This document shows, in pieces, positions 47,501-57,399 of a DNA stretch of 64,000 nucleotides. Where the stretch lies: positions 129,966-193,965 of the forward strand of contig CH001961.1 of assembly GCA_000149265.1 (NCBI GenBank). Direction: 5' to 3'. Every line of letters starts with the position of its first letter. Position 1 is the stretch's first letter. Source of the stretch: Ciona savignyi (lineage: Eukaryota > Chordata > Ascidiacea > Phlebobranchia > Cionidae). A program made the translations under genes and the position numbers. The notes below the pieces were generated by a model. The model made no database searches. It was not told the origin of the DNA and saw only the letters and a list, made by a program, of their open reading frames with translations.

Positions 47501-50500
47501 TGTTTACTTCATGTCTAAATATTTTAATATCTTATTTTTGTGTTTGCATCTGTGCGTTGATTACCTTATGAAGGCCTCGTAAACAACGCTTGATAATAAT
47601 TACCAGTCGCCTTTTATATTCCCCGCTAAAATTCGACTTTACCGCATTTTTTCTTTTTACATTACCTGTTGTAGTATGTTTAAGGTAGATGTGTTTTTAT
47701 GCTGCTTACATCAATACAAGCAGTTTACACATAACGTTGAGAGCTGCTGACTAGAGGTTATCGAGAACCCCGCATAAAAGTGTAACAATAATATATTTTC
47801 AGGTCAAACCTGGGTAGAGGACGAAATACATTCACTGCGAGACGCCAAAAGAAATGAGGGGCCGAAAAAATGCTCGGTTGTATTTCCTTGCTCCGATGGT
47901 AATTTGGCATAATTTTTTAACCAAACCGTTTTCTTTCGGCTATATTAGCTCAGTCGGCTAATGCGCCGTTTTTCAGTCAAAAGGTTGGTGAATCGAAACC
48001 AGCCGCATGTTCGTCGGTTGGGTTTTGGGGAATGCTTAGCGGACATCGCCTGAACCCGTTGGAATTATAAAATTTATTCAACCTTATAAAGCTTCGAACC
48101 CGAATCCACTGGAACCCCCTCTATTTGTGTCAGTTTAACTCCACTGCTTGTCCACGATAATTGTTTGGTCACACTACTCTTCATTAAACAAAACATGGCT
48201 GTATATTGTAGTGGCCAGACATAGTACAAGATTAAAGCTTCCTTTTTATTTAACTTAGAAAGGTTGTGTGGCCGGTTAGCGGGACTTGTTTTGTCTCTAT
48301 AAAACGGTCTCTATAAAAGTAATAAAATCAACATGGCTTTGAAACTTAGACTGGTAAAAAAGAAAAACGATTCCTATGGCAAAATGGTTAGCGCGGGCGA
48401 TTCAGGGAAAACTAGAAGGATGGAAAGCGGGGAGGAGGGAAACTGCTCACTAAAATAAAAACTAGCGCATTAGAGTTAGTTTTAAACATGGAGTTAGGGT
48501 TAGTTCTGGGTTTAAGATTCGTGTTAAGGGCAGGGTTAAAACCAGTTTCCATAGGTATAGTAAGCAGTTTCCCTCCTTCCCTCCTTTTAGTATTGCCCAG
48601 CAGCGACTCATATTCCGATTTTTCCATGAAACCTGGTTAAGAAAATCAGAAAAAAAAACTCAATCTTACCAGACGAGTATTGCTTCGAGACCCCGGTGTC
48701 GAGCGAATGTTTGAAATGCAAGGATGAAGGAGATGATTGCGTGGATGATGGGCAGTGCTGCGAGTCAGGGGATGCCGACTACGAGCATCAGGCGATGTGC
48801 GTGTTTGGTCGATGCAAATTGGCCGTTAATCCTGGATCGGTGGGAACGTTGTGCGAGGTATGGGATATTGCCGTTAAGAAACGGTTTAACTAAAATATTT
48901 TATTAAGATTGTGTATTCGCTGTACAAGATCATATTTATCTTGATATCACTATAAGAATTTAAAAAAATAACTTCTGGACGTTAACAAACGGTTTTATTA
49001 AAACATCGTACTAAGCTTGTTTAAAACATTACACTAAGATTTTTTTCTCTAGAAGATTACATACACTCATACATACCCCGTATAGCAGGCATGGGCAACA
49101 TACGGCCAGGGAAGGGATATTAACCAACTCGCATACTGTATCTAACCATATCCTGAAATTAAGACATTGAATGCTCTTTATGTAATATTCTGGCTCACCA
49201 AAAACTTCATTTTTCCACATCTGGCCCGCCGAATAGAGAAGTTGCCCAACCCTGCCTTATAGGATATTGCGTATAGGATATTCATTTTTATCCCATCATG
49301 GGTTGGATAACGAAAGTATTATCTTAGTCGTGTTATCTTTTACTCACTAATGGGTTGTCACAGCTAATTAGTGTGGACAATATAAGTTACATAGGGTGTT
49401 TTAAATAAGGCCCATTTGAATCGTTGGCGTGAAGTTATTAATGGCAATGGACAAGTGGCCTTAAAATCGGATCCAAAATAATTCTAGAACAATACTGCTC
49501 TTTGTTTAGTGAGAAACTAATATAGGGGTTTGCCAAAAAACACCAGCGTACTGTAGTGTACACTAATTTGCATGCAAACCTTTAAAATGTAAATGAGCGA
49601 AGCACTAAGCGACTATAAATGCTTTGTTTGTACGTTTCACCAAAACATCGATTAAAGGTTTCTGAAGATTGCAACGACGGTTTATGCTGCGCAGAAGTCA
49701 GCGACTTTCCAAGGTTAATCTGCAAACCATACGCGAAGCAAGGAGAGCGATGTTCGGTGCCACCGGTCCACAATCCTATTGAATTCATCTCAATTCCTAC
49801 CGACCAGTTCTTCTGCCCTTGCGTGTCGTCGTTAAAATGCGTTAGCAGGTATTTAATTGTTTGCCCATATCCAAAAGTCACACAAAGCATCCAAAGATTA
49901 TTTAGAATTCTGTCTGGTTACCCAGTGTGCTAATTACCATCAGAAATGTCGGCCAATATCGTTTTTTTATTAATAATTTCGAAAATAAGTAAAAATTCAG
50001 TGATTTTAATTTCGGGAGTCATTAGAATAATATGTAGAATTCTGTCTAATTACCCAGTGTGCTAATTGCCAACAGAAATGTCGGCCAATATCGTTTTTCG
50101 CGTATGAGTAAAAATTCAGTGATTTTAATTTAGGGCGTCATTACAATAATATGTGGCCCTGTAATGCTTAGTAAACCACTGTTGTTTCCAGAGACGAAAG
50201 CAGTGCCAGCGATACGGATTATAACACTCCTCTTTTCTGCGAAGTGCCGAGAATAAACACAGGTACGGATTACCGCCTGCTGCGGTCGTTTAGCTCCCGC
50301 AACAAATTAGACTTTGTTCCCGATTTAAACGCTAATTAACTGCAGATAATAAAAGCTCCATCGAGAAGGAACGGGACCTTTTGTCACGACTTTTCCCGGA
50401 TCTAATCGTGCCGCACTGGCAACAACGTATGGAAACGGAAGACGATCAACGATTCAGCTCTCAGTTGGGGCCAGCTCTGCATAAAACAACTAAGAAAGCG

Positions 50501-50527
50501 ATGGGGATTAACGAACTAGTCATGTAG
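44509..50527 (+). CDS. DKK3: Dickkopf-3 homologue, eight exons, 392 aa
   Basis: Exons: 44509-44716, 45181-45308, 46648-46765, 47803-47898, 48673-48857, 49658-49848, 50192-50262, 50346-50527; every phase matches. Secreted glycoprotein of the Dickkopf family, linked to Wnt and TGF-beta signalling. N-terminus MSRSLLYYLAGVVLIKFCIG is a signal peptide. An acidic, helical N-terminal region follows. Cys domain 1 starts at C175 (CSVVFPC, YC, EC, KC, DC, CC, MC, GRC); domain 2 starts at C244 (TLC..DC..LCC..IC..RC..FCPC..KC..FC). Both keep ten cysteines in DKK3 spacing, with the short linker NPGSVGTLC matching human GSNGTIC. The C-terminal tail (LLSRLFPDLIVPHW) is acidic, without further domains. Human DKK3 is 350 aa. 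The 3' half is copied at 60.4-63.9 kb; NK3 lies tail to tail downstream. Confidence 0.92.
45300..45570 (+). repeat. Degenerate ~115-bp repeat, DKK3 intron 2
   Basis: attataattgagatnnntt, ccggaaaaacagactt and gcttatagctannct, then acttttaaggatttngtta, seen two to three times. Confidence 0.65.
46143..46284. mobile_element. MITE-4, hAT-like, with 8-bp target duplication
   Basis: Flanks GTTTAATT and GTTTAATC (46135-46142, 46285-46292). Left end taggggtgggcaacttcttt; right end attgccagtgcctg. Contains gcgggccagatgtga, typical hAT end wording. Confidence 0.75.
47937..48085 (+). mobile_element. Variant tRNA-derived SINE
   Basis: ttagctcagtcggctaatgc (A-box-like) and gttggtgaatcgaaacc (B-box-like), then a SINE-A-like core (gcttagcggacatcgcctga). 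The left end of the DKK3 duplication falls inside it, at 48027. Confidence 0.6.
48260..48372 (+). mobile_element. Diverged SINE-B
   Basis: ggttgtgtggccggttagcg, aacggtctctataaaag and catggctttgaaacttagac. Also present in copy B (60627-60735). Confidence 0.5.
48405..48602. mobile_element. MITE-1 in DKK3 intron 4
   Basis: Flanks GCGATTCA and GCGACTCA (48397-48404, 48603-48610), 7/8. The same insertion sits in copy B, so it predates the duplication. Confidence 0.75.
49086..49254. mobile_element. MITE-4 with 8-bp target duplication
   Basis: Flanks CCGTATAG and CCTTATAG, 7/8. Ends caggcatgggcaacatacgg and gaagttgcccaaccctg. Confidence 0.8.
49904..50157 (+). repeat. ~130-bp tandem duplication, DKK3 intron 6
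   Basis: gaattctgtctggttaccca, aatgtcggccaatatcgttt and aaattcagtgattttaattt occur twice; also in copy B. Confidence 0.85.
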
Positions 50528-50901
50528 ACTGTGAATTCGATCTTGAAATTGAAAAACAGTCGACGCTCGAATAGTTGCCCAGTTTCACCACTTGTTTTAT
50601 ATCGTGTTTTCTTTATATATTATGCCGGGCATTTGCACATAGCTACAGGACTGCTATATAGCACGAAAGCGCACTACCATATTTTTGTGTTGTTTGTAGT
50701 GATTCCAGTGGGCCGCGGCGCCAACAACGAGTCTCGCCCTGTTTTTAAACTCGTAATCGGGCGACTTTATTGCCGAAATAGAGAGATTGAAGGTTGCAGT
50801 GCCGCGGTCTCACGTTTTGTTGTCTTTCCACTGTCAATTGTTGTTTTGAAAGTAAACCCGTCGAGCTCACACCTCACGACTGCGAGTGCGAAGTACAAAA
50901 A

Positions 50902-51112
50902 CAGGGCAACGCTAAAAGGAGGAAAGCGGGAAGGAGCGAAACTGCACAGTAAAATTACGGAAACTAATTTAAACCCTGCCCTAAACACTGATCTCAACCC
51001 CAGATCTAACCTTTACTCCAACCCCATGTTTAAAACTAACTCTTATGTCATAATATTCATTTTAGCGTGCAGTTTCCCTCCATTCCGTTTTCCCTCCTTT
51101 CAGTTTTCCCTC
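50902..51112. mobile_element. MITE-1 between DKK3 and NK3
   Basis: cagggcaacgctaaaaggag to ccctcctttcagttttccc; flanks TACAAAAA and TCCAAAAG are only 6/8. Shared with copy B (63368-63580). Confidence 0.65.
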
Positions 51113-51222
51113 CAAAAGGTAATACAGCAGGAACGGAATGCAGAACGTCGACGGGCTGGGCGACACGAATAGTTTAAGGCTTGCCGCAAGGTGTTCAGAA
51201 CGCCTTTCTCTTCAGGCATCGT

Positions 51223-54200
51223 TCAGTGCGTCTTTCTCTCGAGAAAACGCTCGTTAATGGACTGGGTGAAGTCAATGGGCGGCAAAAGGAAAGACTCCGG
51301 AAAATTGGTCGTAGCACCCCGAGATTGTAACATACCTGGAAATAAATGAGTTGTCAACATTTAAAAAACGGTCGAAATCTATAACATGTAGAGATGCCAG
51401 GCGCTTGTGGCCGAATGGTTAACGCGACTGTTGCATATACAGTGGAACCCCGTTTGACGACCACCTCGATAACACGACCACCTCATTATCAGGACCACTT
51501 CAGTTACTATGGTAATGCATTGCATTCTGTTTCAATAACGCGACCACCCCAGTTTTCAGACCAGGACCGCCATATTTTGGTCCAAAACTTTAAATTTAAC
51601 TCCGCTAAAGCGACCACACGTGCCCAATAATTTGCTTTTGTCACCAAAATAATAAGTTTAAATTTCTTTTGTGATCAAAACAATAAGATAACATGAGCGG
51701 GTACACACATACAAAGAAAATTGTGGCAAACATAACTAAATTTTATAAGATAAACTTCAGAACTAACAGTTGTTTAAAATCATTTTGCAAAAAATAGTGG
51801 TATTTAGTAAAAAGGCAGACGTTTTGGCTGCATATGACGACAACCTGCTCCAAATCAAAATTCACTAACACGACCACCCCGCTAACGCGACCGCTTGATA
51901 ACGGTCCCATAGGTGGTCAGGTAAGCGGGGTTCCACTGTATATAAAACTAGTTTGACACAAATTTCAATACAACATTTTAAAAACTAGGCTTTTACATAC
52001 GACCCTTATCGGTAATGCTTTAAACAAATAATTACATGTCGGGCATATTAACTCATGTGCTTACCCATAATTTATTTCAACCGAGCCAAGTTTCCAACCC
52101 ATGATGGGCTGGTCACTTGGACCGTGTTTTGGATAGTAGTCGGTATATGTATCGGTCGCGTTAACCATTCGGCCACACGAACGTATAAGTGCTTACCCAT
52201 AAACGGGTGGTGGGAATGATATGGCGCTGGGGCGACACCAAACGGAAACGCGAGAAAGGTAGGTGTCACTTGTTGAGCTGCCGCAGCCGCCAGCATTTCG
52301 GTCGCTAATCGCAGTCGGCGTTTTGTCTTGTATCTTCTGAAGATGGAAAAGATACAATCGGTTATCTCTAAACTTAAATAAATCTCTAAACTTAAAAATT
52401 CAAACAAAAAAATTAGTTATTTAATTTTTTTTTTCGTTTTAATGCAGAAAATAAATATTGTTTGATTAATTGTTTTATCTGGCGTTTTGAGGATACAAAT
52501 AAACAACCGATTCGCATTATATTTGATCGGCTGATACCACTTCCGGTCGGTAAATTTATTCAACATTTACAACGGGAGTTAATTGCTCTAGTATTTTTAA
52601 TTTAGAAGCCTAAACGTAAAAAAAATATACTAAATGAATAATAAATAACTCAAGGATATTTAAATGACTGTAATGAATGGATAGATGGGCCATTTCTATA
52701 TTGGCGGGCTGAGAAAAGGCACAAGAAAAGGATAAGATATTCATGTTTATCCTTATGAACATGAAAACCAAGGGGGTTAACACACGGGCAAGTTGCGATG
52801 TGTTGTATATGATTCAGACGTTCCTTCAATTTAGTAAAAGCCATTAATTTGCTAGGTTTAGGCAATGTCTGATAAGTGCCTTACCCGACTAACTAGTAAC
52901 CAGTTTCGAATCTGCAACCCTTTGCCTTAAAGTCGATGCACTAAACCACCAGACTAATTTGCCGGACAAAACTAAAATATTTAAAAAAGGTTATCGTTTG
53001 ATGACTCGGGCCCATGATCAAGTTACCAAAGTCATTGAAGTATGTTGTAGATGGTTGGGACATTGGTGTTTCCATTTTATTTTTTCCTGTGTTCAGGCGA
53101 CGTCAGTTAAGTGTCTTTTCCATGGATAAAACCGTTTTTGGCGATCGGCTGGTTTCGACCCAACAATGTTCCGTCTGACAAGGTATGCAGTAACCTACCA
53201 AGTCCGGTTAATCTGGTGGTTTAGTGCGGCCCATTTCAGCCGAAGGGTTGCTGGTAAGAAACTATCCCATCCTATTCGACATATTCTCACCTATTTTGAA
53301 ACCAAATTTTGATTTGGGTCTCTGTAAGCCGAAGAGACCGTGCAAAATCAGTTCTCTCCGTGCCCGACAAATACTTCTGTTCATTGAACCTCTTTTCAAG
53401 GGCGGTAACTTGTGCCTGTGTGAATGCGGCTCGTGTTCGCTTCCGCCCTTCCGGCTTTTCAGTCTTCCGCGGTTCCCGCTTTTCCGCCAATGAGCATGGG
53501 GAGTGTGGGGATTGTCGACAATCACTGTAGAGTGTGTTAGATTCAGGGTTGAGACCTGTAAATGAGTTTATTTTAATTTTATCATAATTTTTCGTGGGTT
53601 TAGTAGCCACGACTATTAATTTTGTTTGTTTAACACAAGCTGTGCAAACACTTTTCCTTATGCAGTCTTTTTTCACTGTGAATTGAGCTCAAAACCTCAT
53701 GACATGCCTTATCGTAACCATTTGACAATCGTGACTGTAATTTAGCTCAATGTACAGGGTGTCCCAAAAAATGACCCCATTTTAAAATCACACATTGAAA
53801 ACCTGTGAATTCCAGAAACTCAATAAGCACGTGTGTTGTACTGTTGACAACGCGTAAATGACAATATTTTTTAAAATAAATTATGTCAACTCAAATGCCT
53901 GTTAAATTTCATTGATTTCGAGTTCATACTTTTCGTGATATTTGCAGCTTAATTGGTGGCATTTTTTTGGGGGGGCACCCTGTAATAGGTGCTTCTGTGA
54001 GTGCACCTATCTAAAATTTGTTTATAAAAGTCATTTTTTACCGAGCCCTGTTTTGAACCCATAATGGGCTTGTCACCTAGACCGTTTTTTGTATATAGGG
54101 AGCAGTATATGTATCGGTCGCGTTAACCATTCCGCCACACGACCGTACTTATGACAGCGAATTGTTCTATAATCTTTGCGTTGCCCAATTCTTATTGCTT

Positions 54201-54986
54201 CAGTGACATAAACCTGGCACAGCCTAACATTTAATGCCACATTTTTTACGTGGGTCGATATAACAGTCAATATTATAGTACAATCTTGGTTGAGAAGTGC
54301 AGCAATATAAGTTAAGGTTGGGTAATAGGATCAAATTAACTTTATCACTACGCTATTAAACTGCCATGTGTAATGTCATTGCTTTTTCTATTTATTTCCT
54401 ACTTTTACTTTTTTATCGAGCCAAGTTTCGAACAAAGGATGGGCTCATCACTTGTACCGTTTTTGTATGGGTAGGTGTATCGGACGCGTTAACCATTCGG
54501 CGACACGACCGTACAACAACTTTTATTACTAACGTTCATAAAAGTTTTGGTTATATATCCGCCTGACTTAACGGAATTAAAACAAACCATTATCCTTGGG
54601 TGTGCATTTCAATTTCTTGTAACAAATGTTAAGCTCACAGTTTTGAATTCCTTACCTGTGAATATTCTTTGCGGGGACGTATCGATTCCTCTAGTGCAAT
54701 TTTCGTGGTTGATTCGACAGGAATGATCACTTTTTAGGTTTTCGATTTTGTCCGCTCGTTTATGGTCGCCAAAATACGTTTGAGGGCTCGAATTTTGTCG
54801 AAACAGATTTTCAAAGTTCACCCGTTGCCTCATAGCTTGTTCGGCGTGGCGCGAAAAACTTGTCAACATCGGAGAATTGAAACTGTCCGCCCGGGTCTCG
54901 GGTTCGATTGGCCGCCAAATTCGTTCTTGTGCGCCCTGTTTCCAAAATGGCGGTGGTACGGGCGGCGTTAGCTTAGAAGTTGACAT
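51223..54986 (-). CDS. NKX3: NK3-class (bagpipe/Nkx3-type) homeobox transcription factor, four exons
   Basis: Reverse-strand exons: 54986-54656, 53555-53291, 52336-52197, 51335-51223; all phases agree, giving 282 aa. A nuclear DNA-binding regulator. Homeodomain about residues 148-207: [59 protein letters not shown]. Tyr54 marks the NK group; YLSG and RRYKTKRR fit NK3 best. It is split by an intron between codons for the two Arg of QNRR. Exon 1 has Pro-rich [15 protein letters not shown] and a weak [10 protein letters not shown] stretch where an EH1 motif would lie. An Ala run (MLAAAAAQQ) follows the homeodomain. The last exon ends [11 protein letters not shown] good donor (ATGG|GTAAGC) supports it; reading on instead would enter a SINE-B and stop. 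Confidence 0.87.
51401..51437 (+). mobile_element. SINE-B head, cut by the pogo-like element
   Basis: cgcttgtggccgaatggtta, then acgcgactgttgcata, followed directly by the MITE at 51440. Confidence 0.6.
51440..51938. mobile_element. pogo-like MITE, complete (499 bp), TA duplication
   Basis: Ends cagtggaaccccgtttgacg and taagcggggttccactg, flanked by TA (51438-51439, 51939-51940). No transposase. TA target and end sequence fit the pogo/Tigger branch of Tc1/mariner. Absent from copy B. Confidence 0.85.
52074..52187 (-). mobile_element. SINE-B copy next to the NK3 exon 3 donor
   Basis: accgagccaagtttccaacc to gttaaccattcggccacacg, 10 bases from the donor. Confidence 0.75.
52728..52968 (-). mobile_element. 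SINE-A copy in NK3 intron 2
   Basis: ggataagatattcatgttta to gactaatttgccggac, with a central deletion. Confidence 0.7.
53030..53262. mobile_element. Diverged SINE-A pieces in NK3 intron 2
   Basis: A weak reverse core (gtgttcaggcgacgtcagtt) at about 53030-53195, then a forward head (gtccggttaatctggtggtt) at 53199-53262, ending 28 bases from exon 2. Confidence 0.55.
53755..53982. mobile_element. Tc1/mariner-like MITE (228 bp), TA duplication
   Basis: Ends cagggtgtcccaaaaaatga and gggggggcaccctg with TA at 53753-53754 and 53983-53984. In NK3 intron 1. Confidence 0.75.
54037..54150 (-). mobile_element. SINE-B copy
   Basis: accgagccctgttttgaacc to accattccgccacacgaccg. Confidence 0.75.
54408..54515 (-). 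mobile_element. SINE-B copy
   Basis: atcgagccaagtttcgaaca to accattcggcgacacgaccg. Confidence 0.75.
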
Positions 54987-54989
54987 ATT

Positions 54990-55700
54990 ACTAAATAATT
55001 CCCCGTTGACCTTTTGTTTTAATCTCTACTTATGTACAATATTTAGGAGCTGACACCTGCCGAAATACAAAATTTAGAACCGAAAATTTAAACATTAATC
55101 AGTAACAGCTCCCAATTAAGCCTGTACTTTTAGTTATAAATCAACTCAAATTATGTTTTGGTTAAAATCAAGTGTTAGTAAATTACTAAGCAAAGTAGGA
55201 TTGTATTTTCCGATTTCTAGCCCAATCGATTAAAATATCGGTCGTCTTAAATATACGTATTGTTAGTTTTATTGTTCAAATATTAATTTGTTATGAATAT
55301 ACGTTTAGTCGGTTAAAGTATCACCAACAAGCAAAAGGTTGGGAATCGAAACCAAACGCGGGATACTTGGTTATTTCTTATTGGACCAAGCGCTTGACGA
55401 AATTGGACTAAACTGAATTAAGGTCTGAGCTTAAGACGAACGTGTAAAGTATGTACACTGCAATAGCTCCGGTAACCCGACGGTAAGCTCGAGGTGACCT
55501 GACGATTGCACGCGTTAAAACATTCCCTACATTTTCCCACCCACACTACTAAAATTTAAATATCCATATTTACATATGAAACATATGCATAATCCTGCAA
55601 CATAGTCGTCCATCTTTCTGCAATGGAAATAAGTTGTACACGATCGCACTTTAGCTTTGACTGTGTTGGTAGCGGTATACACTAAATAAACGTTGCATGT
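54990..55700. other. Upstream of NK3; diverged tRNA-like SINE inside
   Basis: About 55308-55520 resembles SINE-A (caatagctccggtaacccga, gacctgacgattgc) with a variant head (aaaggttgggaatcgaaacc). The rest would hold the NK3 promoter; no motif is clear. Confidence 0.4.
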
Positions 55701-55815
55701 GCTGTCGTGTGGCCAAATGGTTAACGCGGCCGATACATATACCGACTTGTATACAAAAACGGTCCTAGTGACGAGCCCATCATGGGTTCGAAACTTGCCT
55801 CGATAAAAAAAAACA
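55701..55815 (+). mobile_element. SINE-B copy
   Basis: gtcgtgtggccaaatggtta to catgggttcgaaacttgcct and an A run. Confidence 0.8.
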
Positions 55816-56078
55816 TTGCATGTTTTAGTTTTTGCATTTTTATTGCTATAAGTAATCCAACGGCAACTAAAATACGGAAACCTAATTTACCAGTACTGCA
55901 ATTGGACTGTAAGTACCCTGTGTCGTACTATACCAACCCTAAATAATATGGGACTTTTTAACGCTGTTTGTCGCCGCGAAAAGGCTCTTGAACAACCGTG
56001 TAAACATTTATTCGGATCGGAAGACCAGTTGGTCCGGTAAAATCCACAAAAGAGCGTTGTATCCGAATACCTGCCGCG

Positions 56079-56302
56079 GGGGGAAACTAAAAGGAGGGAA
56101 AGAGGGAAGGCGGGAAGGAGGGAAACTGCACATTAAAATAATGAAAATGTCATTAGAGTTAGTTTTAAACGTGGGGTTAAAGTTAGGGTTAGTTCTGGGG
56201 TTGATATTAGTGTTTTAGGCAGGGTTAAATTAGTTTCATAGTTTTGGTGAGCAATTTCCCTACTTCTGTCTTTCCCGTTTTCCCTCCTTTTAGTGTCACC
56301 CC
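56079..56302. mobile_element. MITE-1 with 8-bp target duplication
   Basis: Flanks CTGCCGCG and CGGCCGCG (56071-56078, 56303-56310), 7/8. Ends gggggaaactaaaaggagg and cctccttttagtgtcaccc. Confidence 0.8.
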
Positions 56303-56713
56303 CGGCCGCGTAGGACAAGCAGTGTGCGTAAAAGACGACAAAGGAGGCGAAACGAGAAGACCCACTTAGCACCCGAAGTCTTGAGAACCAGTCTGGTTTG
56401 TGAGTCTTGCAACGATTACAGTCATATCTCTTCCCGAGAAGCGACCAGTTTGTTGTAGCTCGCTTGTTAAGTGGCTGTTATGCTCACAGTCTGACTACTT
56501 AGAAGGCACATCCTGTTTTCACAGAGCCGAATCGAGTTGTTCGTGTGAGCCGTGGTACTCAGCACTGCAAATTATCACCCGAAATGGTTACACAGTTAAG
56601 TATCGTATACACTTAGCAGAATACACATACGCGTGGACTAACGAGGTATAATCCTATTCTTATACTTGTATAATGCTTCTCTGTGTTTTTTCGTATTCTT
56701 AACCACACATATC
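56303..56713. other. Open stretch, not recognised
   Basis: A forward frame at 56400-56651 (MSLATITVISLPEKRPVCCS...) has no similarity I know and no supporting splice context. I do not call it a gene. Confidence 0.25.
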
Positions 56714-56874
56714 CCGGCATGGGCAACATACGGCCCGCGTGAAGGGATTTTGACCGGCCCGCATACTGTATCTAACCCTGTAATTAAGATATTGAATACT
56801 ATTCATGAAATAATCCGGCCCACCAAGGACTCATTTTTACCTGGCCCGCTGACTAGAGAAGTTGCCTAATCCTG
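56714..56874. mobile_element. MITE-4 copy
   Basis: cggcatgggcaacatacggc to gaagttgcctaatcctg; no clear duplication. Confidence 0.7.
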
Positions 56875-57399
56875 CACTGAGCGAAAACGTAAAAAAACAT
56901 ACCAACTAGCTTTGCGATAACTGGTAAACTCCCTTTACGATCGCTTTTATAACTGGCTATTTCGTAGGCCCGATGTTTTAAAGTAAATCACCTAGTGTTA
57001 AGTTGAGAAAGCAAAAAGTAAAACATAATCCCAACAATACCTGGTCCCACCCGATTTTAAAATCACAAAACATAAATGCCTGTCCTTCAAGCAAACGGGT
57101 GATTTTCCAAAGACCTGGAATTTTCTTCGTCGTGTGGATTGAATTGCAGGTTGTTTTTGCGTGAAAAGATGTAGCCTAACGCTATAGCGCTACTCAATGG
57201 AAGTACATTAGGAGTGTTCACCTGGCCGTCTAAAAGGCGGTGAAAATTTAGTTATGACAGTCATACCTCGCAGTAAGGTGTTGTTTTTGATGACAATGAC
57301 GCGCCGTGTTAAGCGAATATTAGGCTCGTCAAGTCGATTAAGGATCACAGCTTGTTAGAATAAGATGAGCAAATTACGGCGGACGGTTTGATGCTTACA

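Larger units (their letters stand above)
48027..51430 (+). repeat. Segmental duplication, copy A
   Basis: 3.4 kb matching 60393-63897 with few differences. Covers DKK3 exons 5-8, the NK3 last exon and several repeats. It ends inside a SINE-B at gcgactg. Confidence 0.93.

Noticed and set aside
51340..51350. AATAAA as DKK3 poly(A) signal
   Set aside because: On the other strand this is the tttatttccag acceptor of the NK3 last exon, conserved in both copies for that reason.
52072..52196. NK3 C-terminus reading into SINE-B (..[14 protein letters not shown]..)
   Set aside because: A strong splice donor precedes it, and a conserved in-phase exon exists at 51223-51335.
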